The translations under genes were made by a program, and so were the position numbers. Shown here in pieces: positions 1-14,829 of a DNA stretch of 64,000 nucleotides. Positions within the stretch are counted from its first letter, which is position 1; each line of letters begins with the position of its first letter. Where the stretch lies: assembly GCF_002865645.1 (NCBI RefSeq), contig NW_020194562.1, forward strand, positions 310,001-374,000. Direction: 5' to 3'. Under the pieces are notes generated by a model that searched no databases, had not been told where the DNA came from, and saw only the letters and a list, made by a program, of their open reading frames with translations. The DNA comes from Hyaloscypha bicolor E. Lineage: Eukaryota > Ascomycota > Leotiomycetes > Helotiales > Hyaloscyphaceae.

Positions 1-3000
1 AATTAGTATTTAGATTTTTACTATTTATTAGAAGTTTTAGGTTTAATTTACTCTTTTTTCTTACTAGGTTCTTCTTATCTAGTTATATTAGTTCTACTAG
101 TCTTACTAGTAGATTTATTACTAAACTATATTAAATTAGCTCTATTTTTATTAGTTAAATCCGATTAAATTAAAGCTAATATTATAATAAGAGCCTATTC
201 TTTAGGCTTATTTCAGAAAGCAGGAAAAGACTTATTATTATAAATTCTCTTAATTAGAATTCCGGAAATATTAAAGATATATTATCTAGTCTTAAGATTA
301 TTAGCTAATAATAGCTGAAAAATCAATTCTCTAGATTTCGAAATAGCTTTAGTATACTTGAGTATTTTAATAATATCTAATTTAGTAAATATATTAGTAT
401 TCTAATATTTCTTATTTTTAATATATTTTAAAATAGCTTTATTAATTAATTAAATAGCTTTATATATTAAAGCTTTTATCTTAAAAAGGAAATATAACTT
501 TTTATAAATGTTTTTACTAAGATTATTATAAATATTATTAATATATTAGCCAAAAGCTTTATTATATAATATAATTCTATTCTAATTCTTGGTTTCTAGA
601 CTATTTATTATAGTTTTAATTTTATTAAGCTTCTCTTAACTGCCTTTAGTAAGGCTTTTAATAATATTCTCGAATTTCCTATTATTAGCTTAGTAGTTCT
701 TTAGCTTCTCCTTAGTTAATTCTAGTTCAGTTCAGTTTTTAATAAAGGTTTTCTATTTTAAGAGCTTATTATATATATTATTTAGCTTATCTAGAATATT
801 TATATTAAATTTAGTAATTATAGCTATCTTTTCTAGTATTAGTAAGCCTTTTATAACTATTCAAGTTTCCTTAATATTCTAAATTTTAATACTATTAATT
901 TATAGGCTTTTAATAATACTATAGCTTATAAGAACTCGCTATTATATTTTACTAGCTTAAGAAATTTGTTTTTTTGGCTATTTTATTATTCTTAAAAGAG
1001 TTATAAAGGTATTATTAGTATAATAGTTATAGATTATAGAATTAAAGATTTTTGAAATTATAAGAATTTCTTTTAAATATTTTTTAAAATAAAGAATAAA
1101 TTAGAATAGACTTGAATTATATAAAAATATTATATATATTCGAGTTTTTCTTTTTTCCTAATAAGAAAAAAAAGCTAAAATAATAATATATATAAATGGG
1201 AAAATAAATATAATAATTAGATATATTTAAAATAATATAATTATAAATTAGAAATAATTATAAAAAGTAAAATATAAGATTAGATTTCTATTATAGAAAA
1301 GAATATAAATATAATTTAGGAAATAATTAAAATAGATTAAATTAAATAGTAATAATAGAAAAATAAAAAGGTAATATAATAGAAATATAAATATAGTAAT
1401 AATATCTGAAATATTAAAATATAAAAAGAAAATTAATTTTTTTTATAATATAGATATATTTCAATTTCCTATTTATTTAAAGATATTTCTATTAATTTAA
1501 AGAATAGTATAAAAGAAGAAAAAATAATATAGGAAATATATAAGAAGTAAAATATATAAATATACTAAAAATATTAGGAAAATATAAAGTAAGTATTAAT
1601 AGAAAAAAAATTAGAATAATAGAATTAAGAAATAATTTAAAATAAGATATTATTCTTTCTAAAACTAATTTATATCTTTTTCGAAACCTAATTATATTTA
1701 TTTAATATTTATTAAAATCGACTTTATATAGTATAAAACTATTTAGTTAATTAAAACTTTAAAATAATATTTATATTTATAAAAGTAATATTAAAAGCTT
1801 TAGAAATTATATAAAAAAAACTATAAAATAATAGAAAATAAGGTTTATAGTATTATTATTAAATTTGAAATAATTAATATTAAAATTAATATAGAATATA
1901 GAAAAATTAAATATTCTAAATTAGTATTAAAAATATAGAATTAAAAGTATCTTTTTAATTATTTAAATAATATTTAATAATAAGAAATAGATTAATAATA
2001 AGAATTAATAAATTATATTAGCTTTTTAAAAAAATAACTAGTTTCTAGTAATAAAATAGTATTTTAATTAGGGAATAAATTCTATATAAAAGAGGTTTCT
2101 TTTATATAGAAATAGAAATATATAATATATTAATTAAGCCTTAATATATACTTTAAGTATAGTTATAATTATATAAAAGAGAAAGTAAATTTCTTAATAT
2201 AAAATAAGCTAGATATAAAATAAGTCTTAAATAAATAGATCTAATTTATTTAATATTCGAAAGATTTCTAGAATTATATATTATTAAATATCTTTAGAAA
2301 TAACTATTAGGTTTAATAAGATTTCTTTTTTCTTTTATAGGACTTTTAATTTAGCTTTTTTGTTTATATATAACTTTCTAATTAGGAAGTTTATTTAAAT
2401 ATTATAAATAAACTTATAATAATAGTTTAAATTAAAATCAAGATCTATAAGTATTATAATTAAGCTTTATATTAGTATAAGTTATAAAAATAGCTAGCTA
2501 AAAAGGCAAATAAAGCTTTTAAAAGATTTCTAGTTTAATAAAAAAATATATATAAAAGGCTTTTTTTCTTTTTTCTTCTTTTTTATATATAGTAACTATT
2601 TGTATTATAAAAACTTTTAAGGAAATACTATAGTTCGAAATTAAGAGTTTATAAGATAATCTCTTAATTTCTTATTTATTTTTATACTAAAAGAAATATT
2701 TTATATTTAATTCCTAAGATCTAGTAATAAAATCTTATATTAAGAATATTATTTAATAATAATAATTAGATAATAGTAAGAAATAAATAATAATAAAGCT
2801 TATTTAATTTCCAGAATAGTAATCTAATAATAATATTCTCTAAAGATTATAAATAATAATTAGAAGAAAAAATTAAAAGATATATAAAGAATCGAAAATA
2901 ATAAGCTTTATTTTAGATTAAAAAAAGCTTCTATTATTAAATGCTTTTTTCTAGTTCTTTATAAAAGAAATATATTTTATTTTTTCTAATTCTAATAACT

Positions 3001-6000
3001 CTAGAATATATATAATAATACTAGTAGCTTTTTCGATTTTCTAAATATTATTTTATATATAATACTTTATAATTACTTTCTTTTCTAGCTTTATATTTAT
3101 CTTTAAATATTTATTTATAGATATATATTTATTATTAATTTTGTTTTTAGGAAAGTATTAGAATTTATTTCTTTTAATAAACTATTTGAATTAATTCCTA
3201 ATATATATCTTTTAAAATATAATACTATTAAGTTTTTCTAGTATATAATATTTTTTTAGTTAATTTATATATCTTATTTTATATAGACTAAACTAGTAAT
3301 ATAATAGCTTTATATTCTTTAATTTGTCTTAATTTATTAATTTAATATTATATATAAGAACTAGATCCTTTTCGGAAATAGGCTTTAAATAAATTTTGTA
3401 AATAGTATTAAATTACTTCTTTCTTTTTTAGTATTTTCTATTTTTCTTTATTTTAGCTTTTTTAATATCTTTATTTCTTATTTATATTTATTTTATATAT
3501 ATTTCTAAAAGCATTTCTTTATTATAGACTTTATTTTATTTAAGTATTTTCCAGATTAAAAAGTATATTTTTATAAATAATATAACTTCTTTATTATAGA
3601 TTATATAAAAAGCAATAAATCTAGTTAGTTTATATATAATAATTTAATTAGTAAATAAAATATATAATAGTAAATTAATTTAAGGCTTCTTTTTATTTAT
3701 TATAAATATAATAAATACTTAAATAATTAATTAATATTCTCTTTTAATTATATTATTTCCTTTAGAATTATAGGCTAAAATAATAATTCTATTAATTCTT
3801 AGCTTATTAAGTTCCTAAATTACTATTTCTTTAAATTCCGATTTATTATTTATTTTAAGCTATCTAAATAAACTATATTTATAAATAATTTCTTTCTAAA
3901 TAAACTTAGTAATTTTTTTACTAGTTGGGTTCTTTAAAAATCTAGCTTTAATCTATTCTAAGAAATTATTTCTAGTAATAACTAATAAATTATATTCTTT
4001 ATAATCTAATAGTTTAATTATATTAATTCTAAAGTAATAGAAAAGAAATATAGCTTTTATTAGATATAGAACTTCTTTTTATCTTTTATTACTTTTATAC
4101 TAATAGACTTTATAGATACTAATATATTTTTATATATAATTATAATAATCTTTTTAATAATAATAGCTAGCTATTAAATAAAAAGTATTTTTCTTTCTAG
4201 TATATTTAATCTTATTATATAGCTCTTTAATAATAATTTCCCTTTATTTTTAGTTATTAATAATAAGTTAAGGTAAGTATACTTTAAATATAACTCTTTA
4301 TAATAATTAATTTCTTATATTATAATTTAAAGCTTTTTTATTTAATTTTCGAAACTCGATTCTAGATATTTCTTCTAGTTTAGAAAATATTATAAGATAT
4401 TATATAATATTCTAATATTATTTAAAATAGCTATTATTTAAAAGATCTAATAAAATAGTTAAATTATTAAATAAAATATAAGAGTTAATATTATTATTTA
4501 CTATTTTATTAAAGGTTATATATAAAAAACTATAGCTTTTATTATATAATTTCCGAATATTATTATTTTTTAATATTACTAATTTATTTCTAGATATAAT
4601 AAGGCTTTAATTATTAATTTCTAGTAACTAGATACTATTATCTAAATATCTAATAAAGGTTTTAGAAATCTAATTCCTTAAAATAATATTATATAACTAA
4701 ATTAGAACTACTTTTTTTAATTAAACTTTTTATTTAATAAATATTATTCTAATAATATTAAGTTTTATTACTAATTATTTATTAATATTCTTATTATCTT
4801 TAGTATTACCTTTTTATTATAAATGTTTTAATAATCTATTAATAATAGTATACTTAATTCCTTTAATATACTTGATTTTAAAGTTAAATAATTAAATTTA
4901 TATTAGCTAATAAATAACTAGAGCTTTAAGAAAATCTATAGCTATTTTACTTAGCTATATAATAAATATATTAGTATTTAGTTCAAGAATAAAATAAACT
5001 TTATATAGCCAGAATTATACTTTTTATAAATACTTTATTAGCCTTTAATATTCTTTCTTAATAGTATTATATTTCTATTTAGTATTATTTTAGATTTTAG
5101 ACTTATATTATGTAACTTTCTTTTTCTCTTTATTATTATATTAACTAAATATTTTATACTATTTATTTAGGCTAGTATTTATTACTAATATAATTATTCT
5201 TTAATTTTTTAATAAATTATAATATAACTTATAAAATATTAGAATAGTAATAAGCTTTTTTTAAAGAATTTATATAGCTTATATTTATTTATTACTCCAG
5301 TTCTATATTATATCTTTCTTTATTAAATAATAAATAGATTTAATAATAGTTATAAAGCTTTTAATCTAAATATAATAATAAATAATAATTCTAATAAATG
5401 CCTTATTTCTAATTATATTATTATAATACTTCTATTTTAAGATTTTAGTAATTCTTGAGTTTAAAAGGCTTTTTTTAAGTATTTTATAAATAAAGCTAAT
5501 AATAATTATACTATTATAATAGAACTATAATTTTTTTCTAATACTAGTTCTAGCTTATTTAATTCTATCTAAGGTTATATCTAGGTTTTAAAAGTATTTA
5601 AATATAAAATACTAAATACTAGGTAAAATAAATTACCTATTATAGTTTATATAAGGCCTTTTAGCTCTAATATTATTAATAAATAATATAGTAATTTTAG
5701 GAAATAGATTCTCTAGAATAGTTATAATAACTTATATAAATTATATAATAGAATTAGTAGTTTCCTAAAATAGTATAGTTATTCTTAATAGCTCTAGAAA
5801 TATTATAAATATAATTAAATCTCTATTATAAGTATCTAATATAAATTAATTATATCCGGAAAAGAAATTAATTAAAAAATATAAATATATCTAATAAATT
5901 TCTTTGAGATTTTATTAGTAAATAGAAATAAATTAGTATCTTATAAGATTATTAAATTTATTTTTATAATAGTATTAATTAGGTTATAAATTTCAATAAC

Positions 6001-9000
6001 CTTTTTTATAACTAAAAACTATAAATTCTAATAAAATCTATTATATTTTTTAAGAATTCTATAATCTAGATATTCTAATAATATTTTTATTACTATTAGT
6101 ACTAGAGCTTTAAAATATAGGAAATTCTTTTCTTACTAGATTTTATATTTAATAGTTTTAATTAGAATAGATAGGCTAATATTCTTATAGACTTTTCCTA
6201 TTTCTTTCTAATTAAATATAATTATATTTTTTTAATTAATTATTAATTCTTGAAATATAGCTAGTTTTTCTTTCTAGAGCTAGTTACTAATATCTAATTA
6301 TTTAAAATATTTTAAAATAAGTTATAAATTTCTCGAAATAGCTAATATTTTTAATAAAAGATAATTCTTATATTTCCTAATATATTTTTATAAGTATTCT
6401 CTAGTTTTAGATTTCTTAAACTAGTTTAGATATTTTTAGAGCCTTTTCTGGTTCTATTATTAGTATTTATTAATTAAATCTTCTTATTTTTTATTTTATA
6501 TATTCCTATAACTAGAAATAAATTATAATTATTATCTTTTTTTTTTTAAAAAAAAACTATAGCTATTTTCTCTAGTATTTTTTTTTATCTAATTTCTGGA
6601 ATTTATAATTTTCTTATTTAACTTTTTTTTATTTAGATATAAAAAGCGCTTTTTTATCCGGTATTCTAATTTTATTTTTTTTAAACTTCTATATATTTTA
6701 AAAAAATTTCTAGTTTTAAATTCTATATTTCTTAGTTTCGGGAATATATTTCTTTATTATTAGGAAATACTATTTTATCTTTTCTTTAGAAATATCTTTA
6801 CTTAATATTTTTTTTATTTATTTTTCTATTAAATCCGGAACTACTTTTAATAATATTCTAATTAGAGCCTTTTCCGCTTTAGTTTCTCTAAAAATATTAT
6901 TAATTTCCTAAATTCCTAATTCTAAAATAAAAGAATTAATAAGAAATTCTAGTATTTTTCTATTTTCTCTAATATTATTACTAGTTATAATATTAGATTC
7001 TATTTTTTTCTTTTTATCTTTAGTTTTCTATTTCATATTACTTAATTTCTTAATTTTAGAAATTTAATTCTTTTAAACTATTATTTTCTTTTATTTTCTG
7101 GCATTTTTTAAAAATAAAATAATTATAATAATATAAATATTCTAGTTATTTTTAGAATTAATAAATCTTCTATTTTATAAACTATTACTTTTATATATAA
7201 TTTTTATTTTTATTTTTACTAAAAATAATTAATTAATTAGGATCTTTAGAGTTTTTTTAACTAGAAAAAATATATTTTCATATTCTATTTTATTTATAAT
7301 CTTAGTTCTAAGCTTTACTATTTCTATAAATTCAAATTTAGCCCTAGTAATAATAGATATTTAATAATTTATAGTATTATATATTATTTTACTAATATTT
7401 CTAAAGATTTTCTTAAAGAAAATATTAATTTTAGCTCTAATATTAATTATTTCTTTATATTTAATATTTTCTTAAAATTTTAAAATATAAATTAAATATA
7501 TAAAAATTATATAATATATTTATAAATTAATAATATTCGAATATTAATACTATTATTTTTAAATTAAATAATTCTATTAATATTAAATATCTAAATTAGT
7601 ATTTTTAATTCTTTAAATATTTTATTTATTATATAAGCTATAGGTACTAACTTTATAGATCTTCTAATATATCTAACTATATTTAATATAATAGTATTTT
7701 CTATTTATAAAATAATAAAATAGAAAGTATTATTCTTAATTTATTAATTCTGAAATATAATAACTAGATTTAATATTTTTAAAGTATTAATAAATATTCT
7801 TGTTTTTTTCTAAATCTTTAGAAATAAAATAATTACTTTCTTTAATAGCCTTATTAGAATATTATTAACTTTAGAAGTTCTATACTTATTATAGTTAAGA
7901 ATATACTAGATTTCTAATTTGTTTTATTTATTTCCGGAAATATTAATATTTATATTTTTAGCTAGGCTATTTCCTTTTTTATTATTTTTTAGAATAATAT
8001 TCTTTTGGCCTCTTATATAAAATAGCTTTTCTTTTACTCTAGCTCGTTTTTAGAAAACTTCTTTAATTATTTCTATCTCTTTTTCTTTTCTTTTTAATAA
8101 GAAACCTATTATAGTATTAATAGAAATACTATTTATAGCTAAATTTTAATATTATTTATTAATTTCAGAACCCGAAATATTAGTAATTCTAATATAACTT
8201 CGTTTAAGGTAAAGTAGCTATTTAGATTCTTTAGATACAACTTACTTATTTCTATATATAAATCCTGGTTAGCCGATTCTCTTTTCTCTTTCTTATTTAA
8301 TAAACTAGATATCTTCTATTAATTTCTAGATATTTTTAGGTTAAGTATTTAAATTATAATTAAATTTTCCTTTTTGAATTTAGGAAATAATTTAGTTAAA
8401 TTACTAGTATTTATTAGTAAAGAAAAAGGAAATACTTTCTTATTTAGGTTTAAATAGCTCTTTATATTATTTTCTATTAAATTAGTAAATATATCTATAA
8501 TTTATAAGCTTTTCTATTAGTAAATAATAAAATTAAAAAATATAGATATATTCTGAATTAATATTATTATTCTTATTTTTATTATAGTATTTATAATAAA
8601 TTCGTTGTTTTAGTTCTAAATCTATATTATAAGCTATATTAACTTAAATAATATTCTCTAATTATATTTATAACTAACTTTTTCCAGAATATAATTATTT
8701 AGATTCTTTATTTATTCTAGCTTAACTATTATAGCTACTATAATATTTCCTATAACTTTTATTATAACTTCTAGTATATCTTTCCCGAAAACCCGAATTA
8801 TATTTACTAAACTATTAATATTATTATATTTATTATAATTAGTTAGATTATATAAATAGACTATAAATATTCTCTCGAATTATAATAATAGCTATATTAA
8901 ATTATTTTTATAAGTTTTTTTTAAATTATAATAATAATAAATAGTTTTTCCAGACTTTTTATTAATTAGTTAATATTATTTCTTTTGGATTTACTATTTT

Positions 9001-11416
9001 TAGTAGGTTTTATATAATTAATTATAGATTAAATTCTTTTTTTATTTATATTTATAATAGTTTTAGGAAATATAATAAAAAGAACTAGTAAAAAGTAATT
9101 ATTTTCTGGCTTAAAAACTATATTATAGATTACTATATTCAAGTATTCTTATTTAAGTCTAGATATATTTGAATTATTAATAATATTAAAATAATATTTT
9201 TATACTAATAAAATATTATTATCTTTTTATATATCTTATTATATTTATAAATAAAAATGTCTATAAATTTGAAATTTATATTTTTAAGAATATAATCTTT
9301 TACTAGAATAAATAATTCCTTTATAAATTCTTAATACTAAGTAATTTCATTTTTTTTTTCTTTTTAGTAATGTTTTTAATACTTTATTAAATATATTAAT
9401 ATAAGACTTAAAAAAGATTTTTTTATTCTAGATTTATATAATAATCTAATTAAGAAAATTATAATTAATTTTAAATATCTTCTAGTTATACTTTTAGAAT
9501 TCTTTTAATAAAGCCTTAAAAAACTTAATTTCCTAATAATTTTCTAGGTTATTAATATAATATTCTAGTATAGCCTTAATCTAATTCTTATAAATAAAAA
9601 AGATATAATAGATAATTCTTTCTTTTTTAGTATTATTAGAAATATAATAATTCTTATATATATTTATATACTATTTTAAAAATATAGAAATATTATTTTT
9701 CTAAAACTATAATATTTTAGGAATTCTTATAAATAATAAGTTTAAATCCGATACTAGTATATATTTATTCTTAACTATATTAATCTTAATAATTTCCTCT
9801 ATAATTAATTATAGAATTTTTATACCTGAAACTTCTATTAATAAGGTTTCTAAAGAACTAATTTCCTATTTAAATATATTTTTTGGTTTAGAAACCGGGA
9901 TTTGGGAGAAACTAGTTAATAATAATAGATATAGTTAAGGTTCGAGTTTTAATATTAATAGTAATAAAATAATAGGTTTTCTAGTATTATTTTTATTACT
10001 TATATTTTCTTTTCTATTTTATTAGCTTAATACCTATAATATTTATTTTTATTTTTACTAAATTAGATATATTTAATAATATTATTAAAAGTAATAATAA
10101 AGATAATAAATATAATTTTACTAATTTTTTTAACTTTTTTAAATTCTCTTTTTTATTTTTATTTAGTATTCTTTCCTTTTTCTAAAAGCTTCTCTAGATT
10201 ATTTATATAATTTCTTAATTCTAATTTCTTTTTGATTTTTATTTCTAATTTCTATTTACTATTTTATTTAAAATTAAGAATATTTTCTTTTTTAAATATC
10301 TTTTCCGGATTTAGAAATAAGCTTTTTTACTATAACTAAAAATAATATATAAATTAATAATATAACTTTATTTCCGAGTATTAAAATCTATTTTTAATTA
10401 AGATCTAATTTATATTATTTTAGTATAATATTTCTTATTCTATTTTCTTTACTTTTTTTTCTTTTATAATTAGCTTCTATTTCTATTATTTCTATATATT
10501 ATACTAGTAATTATATCTTATAGCTAACTTATATTTAAATTACTAAATATATTAGAAATTAATATAAGATACTAAGATTAATACTCGTATATCTTTAATA
10601 TTTTGGCTTTAGGCTTAAGGTATTATAATAACTCTTTTTTTTTTTCAATTTTACTAAATAAATAATCCGTTTTATAAATATTTTTTAGAACTTTATAAAA
10701 GTATTACCTTAATTATAAAGTTTTAATCTTTCTATATTACTTATTATAAAATATATAAGAAGAAAACTATAATAAAATAAAAACTTATATAATATATATT
10801 AAAATATAAAACATAATTTAATAATAAAATAATAAGATTAAAAGTATAAATAATAAAGTATAAATAGTATATAGTATATAAAAGCTTAATTAATTAAATA
10901 TTTAGATGGAATTATTTTTTAGAACTATAAAAAAACCAGTTTTCTTATATAATTTCTATAAGTTATATATAAAAGACTATAGCCTTTATTATATAACTAA
11001 AACCTTAAAATTACTAAAATAATATAATTTTTAGAAAATATAGCCTACTATATTATAGTATTCGAAATTATATATTAATATATTAATAAAAAAAAATTTA
11101 TTATATAAGAATTTAATATTTTGTAAAATAGAAATAAAGCTATATTATAATTAATATAAGTTATTAATTAGTATTTAAATAAACTCGAATATTTTTTTTT
11201 AGAATATTTAGTTATTATAATTACTAATATAATAATATTCTATTTATCTAAATTTTAATAATAGAAATTGAGGCTTTTAAAAAGTTATAAATATTTAGAT
11301 AAGCCTTTATATATATATATATATTAAAAGAGCTAGTTATTATAAAAGTAATCTTATATTAGTTTTTTTTAATATAATAGAAAAAGCTTTTATTAATATC
11401 TTTTTTAGAAGTTTTA
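1..11416. other. RIP-saturated AT-rich desert, no intact gene
   Basis: About 11.4 kb of very AT-rich DNA with no open frame of note. CpA and TpG are rare, TpA is extreme, and most surviving C is followed by T, which is the expected end state of repeat-induced point mutation acting on transposons. Short stretches still read like protein on the minus strand (for example around 8180-8300) but are broken by TAA/TAG every few codons, so I could not assign a family. Most likely a nest of mutated transposable elements; no RNA gene or intact terminal repeat was seen in it. Confidence 0.75.
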
Positions 11417-11603
<187 letters not shown>

Positions 11604-11858
11604 GAAGTAATAAATAGCTTAATTTCTGAATTAAGAATATTTAATTCTTTTATATCTAGTTTTATCTAAAATAAAATAAACTAATATAATAGATTCCTAA
11701 AAAAGATCTAATCTAATTAGATTATTTTTAATAATATTAGTTTTATTTTATATATATTTTATTTTATTTTAAATAATATTAATAAGGAATTATATAATAG
11801 TAAAGCTTTTATAATTTTATTTAATATAAATACTATTATATTAAAATTAGATTTAAAG
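11604..11858. other. AT-rich spacer left of LTR element
   Basis: RIP-type AT-rich DNA between the microsatellite and the left target duplication. No gene or repeat structure recognised. It is the pre-insertion host sequence of the retrotransposon and continues beyond 13772. Confidence 0.6.
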
Positions 11859-11863
11859 ACTTT

Positions 11864-12108
11864 TATAATAGCAGGAATAAAGTAATGGAATAATACTTAA
11901 AGATTAATAATTTCCAATATTCTATAGAATCTAAAGCTAAGGAGAGAAGAAGTAAGGTATAGTAGTAGATAAGTAGGTATAGCCAAGACTACGAAAACGC
12001 CGAGCTTTGGAAGCGAGCTTGGTTTAAACCATAGCTTGGAACCTTAGCTAAAACCATTCCTTTGGCTAAAACTATATCTGTATTAACCATATAATATTAG
12101 CTGTTATA
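11864..12108 (-). repeat. LTR (3' LTR in element orientation)
   Basis: Left copy of the long terminal repeat, 245 bp. It aligns along its length with 13522-13767. Differences are mostly C/T and G/A, consistent with RIP after insertion, and this copy is the more AT-shifted of the two. Confidence 0.93.
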
Positions 12109-12110
12109 TT

Positions 12111-12122
12111 ACTCCCCTCTCT
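12111..12122 (-). other. Polypurine tract of LTR element
   Basis: Minus-strand AGAGAGGGGAGT placed 2 bp before the 3' LTR. This is the position and composition of a plus-strand primer and it decides the orientation of the element. Confidence 0.7.
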
Positions 12123-12479
12123 AAAAAAGCTTGACCCCGAGCACCAGGATATTAAGAGAGTATAAAAGAATAAAGGGAAGGCTAAAGCGAGTATAATAAA
12201 TTAATAGAATAAAGGAAAAGGACCCTATTTCCAATTACTAGCCGTAAAATCAGCCCTCTATATATGGTTAAAAGCCGGATCCAAGGTTGGCCCTCATCTA
12301 GAATTACTAGAATTACTAGAATTATCGTAATAGTTAATTATGGCAGTTATTACCTATTTATAACCAGAACCAGAGGAAGTAGTACTTACAGGAGCCAAGC
12401 TATAATTCTTAATAAAGTAATTCTGGGAGCCGTATCTAATATATCTGCCGGTTTAATAATAATACTAGCGGAGCTTCTT

Positions 12480-13280
12480 TAAGGTAGAATAAGCTAGTAT
12501 AGCTAGTGAGATTGGCTCAGAGAATGATGTAAGGGTACTAATTACCGGTATAATAATATTAATTATTAGTTTACTAATGTCTATAGGGTTACTGGCAATT
12601 CTGGGAGCAATAACGTATGGCGGAGCGGCTGTTTTTAACGAGAGCTACTAAACCATATGTAGGAAATCGGCATAAACCCTGGGTAGAACAAGCTACTAGG
12701 CTAGACGAGAGCGAATTGCAGAATTAAGGCTATTGCAAAAGCTGGAAATTTTATTAATGTCTGGCTAGCTTTGACTATTCGCTTTATATAGGGTATATTT
12801 AAACTTGGTAATATAGGCAAGAAGGAAATCATTGCCTTGGCGGAGGATATAAAGCTTGTCTTTAGCCTCCGATTACTTATTTGGATTATTATATACCCGT
12901 AAAAGCTAATCTAGGATTATTTGGTAGTCCTATAATTAAGTATGCTCTATATAGGAGAGCTATAGCAGAACCATTAATTAGATAGAAGACTCTAGATTGA
13001 GGTAAACGTAGTAAAACTGGGCAGTAGAGTCCCTAATTGCCGATCTATTAATAGAGAGCTTGGCCTTAATTAACGGGAGCCAGGTATCGAATCTGTATGT
13101 ACTTCTAGTGAATTTCTCAGGGTTAGGGAGCTTTGACTTTTGACTGGATTTCGCCGTAGAGACAGTTAACTGGGCTTGGGTACTAGCAAGGGCAGCTCGC
13201 AAGGTAGTGATTTTAGCCCGTAAACTATTGAACTCGCATTAAACTTGCGTTTGGAAGGTATCTATTCTCAAGGAAGTATA
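12480..13280 (-). pseudogene. Retrotransposon gag relic
   Basis: On the minus strand a capsid-type Gag reads in one frame from about 13280 to about 12480. Visible landmarks are LPNPEKF, then FYYVYLNLESSI, then a stop (CAA-type site), then KDKLYILRQGNDFLLAYI, INKISSFCNSLN and LVLPRVYADFL, which is the order seen in fungal LTR-element Gag proteins. The stops fall where Q or W is expected (for example two stops after RLA, and one before PDINKI), so C-to-T and G-to-A changes explain them and no frameshift is needed. Protease, reverse transcriptase and integrase are absent. Family assignment (copia or gypsy) is not possible from Gag alone. Confidence 0.8.
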
Positions 13281-13521
13281 GGTAAAGTTAGTACTAAAAA
13301 ATTAATGAGGTGGTGAGCCAGGGGCTCTAATAAATAATAAGGGATTGAGCTGGCCAAAATCGAGCTTTTTAACGCCTCGCTAGTAGAAAGACTGTGGGCA
13401 GCGCTACGTAATAATAATAATAATAATAATAAGAGGGCTCCGTATGAAAGCGGGCTAGTAGACAGGAGTCCTAATAAATAATAATAATAACTACCGTCCG
13501 AAAGGTAGGAGCTTTAGATTA

Positions 13522-13767
13522 TGTAATGGCAGAAATAAAATAATAGAATAATGCTTAAAGATTAATGATTTCCAATGTCCTATAGAATCTAAAGCTAAGG
13601 AGAGAAGGAGTGAGGTGTGGTAGTGGATAAGTAGGTATGGCCAAGACTACTGAAACGCCGAGCTTTAGAAGCGAGCTTGGTTTGAACTATAGCTTGGAAC
13701 CTTAGCTAAAACTAATTCCTTTCGCTGAAACTATATCTATATTAACTATATAATACTAGCTATTATA
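13522..13767 (-). repeat. LTR (5' LTR in element orientation)
   Basis: Right copy of the LTR, 246 bp, less AT-shifted than the left copy. Its outer end abuts the target duplication ACTTT at 13768-13772. The segment just inside it (13490-13521) should hold the primer-binding site, but I could not match it to a specific tRNA. Confidence 0.93.
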
Positions 13768-13772
13768 ACTTT

Positions 13773-14829
13773 ATAATAATATATAGCTAATTTAACTAAA
13801 TATTATAATATTAAAGTTCTTAAAATTATTCTAAAATAAATTCTATAAATTATTATTACTTTTTTATATAAGATATATTAATATATTTTAATAATTAAAT
13901 ATTTCTAAAAATTACTTTCTTATTTCTTAATTAGCTTCTTTTTTTTATTAGTATTTATATTAAATCAAGTTTAGTTTCTTTCTAATATATATATATATAA
14001 TTTATACTAAAAGAAGTTTAAAAGTAAAATAGCTTATAGTAAGTTTATAAAAAGAATTTAATAATAAAAATATTAGAATATTAAAATAAATATTTTATTC
14101 TTAAAAATTTCGCTTATAATAAGAAATTTAGGAAATGAAATATTATAATTTCGAGAGAATCTAAAACTTAAAAGGCTCGATTTAATAGAAAAATTGAAAT
14201 TATAATTAAAGAGTTTTAAAGATATATATAGAATATATATTTTAGAAAAAGAATTTTATAAATTCGAATATTATATATATAGAAAAGATAGTTTTTAAGA
14301 AAATAGTTTTAGGACTAAAAGAAATTAGTTTTAAAAAATAATAGTAATTAAATAATTAAATAATTAAATAGCTAACTATTTATTAATTAGTAAAAGCTAA
14401 ATATCTTTTTTATAAACTATTAAATACTTTTATAAAATTAATAAATAGTTTCTTTCTTTAATATAAAATAAATTAGATTTATTTTAAGTTACTAAATACT
14501 TTTAAAAATAATCTAAAATCTTTTCTAATCTATATATATAAACTAATTAGTATTAGTTTACTAGTAATATATATAAAATATAAATATATTAAATTAGTAA
14601 AATAGTTTAATATTTAGAAATAAGAATTATAATATTATAATATTAATATATAATTCCTGAATTTATTAAATTAAATAGAAACTAGCTACTAGTTAAATTA
14701 TTTATAAAATATAAGGTTATATAATTATATCCCGTTATTTATATTCTATTATTTATATTTTATATTTCGAGTACTATAATTATATATATAATTTCCGAAA
14801 AAATAAATATACTAATAATTATATTAAAA
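13773..14829. other. RIP-saturated AT-rich DNA
   Basis: Continuation of the AT desert to the right of the LTR element. No open frame, terminal repeat or RNA gene recognised. Confidence 0.65.

Larger units (their letters stand above)
11859..13772 (-). mobile_element. LTR retrotransposon, non-autonomous, with 5-bp target duplication
   Basis: Two direct repeats of about 245 bp (11864-12108 and 13522-13767) enclose 1.4 kb. The same 5 bp, ACTTT, lies immediately outside both ends (11859-11863 and 13768-13772), which fixes the insertion. Read on the minus strand, the repeats run from TGTAACA-like to CCATTACA, with RIP changes at the termini. A purine run AGAGAGGGGAGT (minus strand, 12111-12122) sits 2 bp inside the 3' LTR as expected for the polypurine tract, so the element points leftward. 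A gag relic lies inside on the same strand. The interior is too short for pol, so it is a deletion derivative or a non-autonomous form. It lies inside the AT desert and is much less mutated than its surroundings, so it inserted after the desert had decayed. Confidence 0.92.

Noticed and set aside
12264..12482. 72-codon plus-strand frame with hydrophobic residues
   Set aside because: It is antisense to the end of the gag relic inside the LTR element and has no family features.
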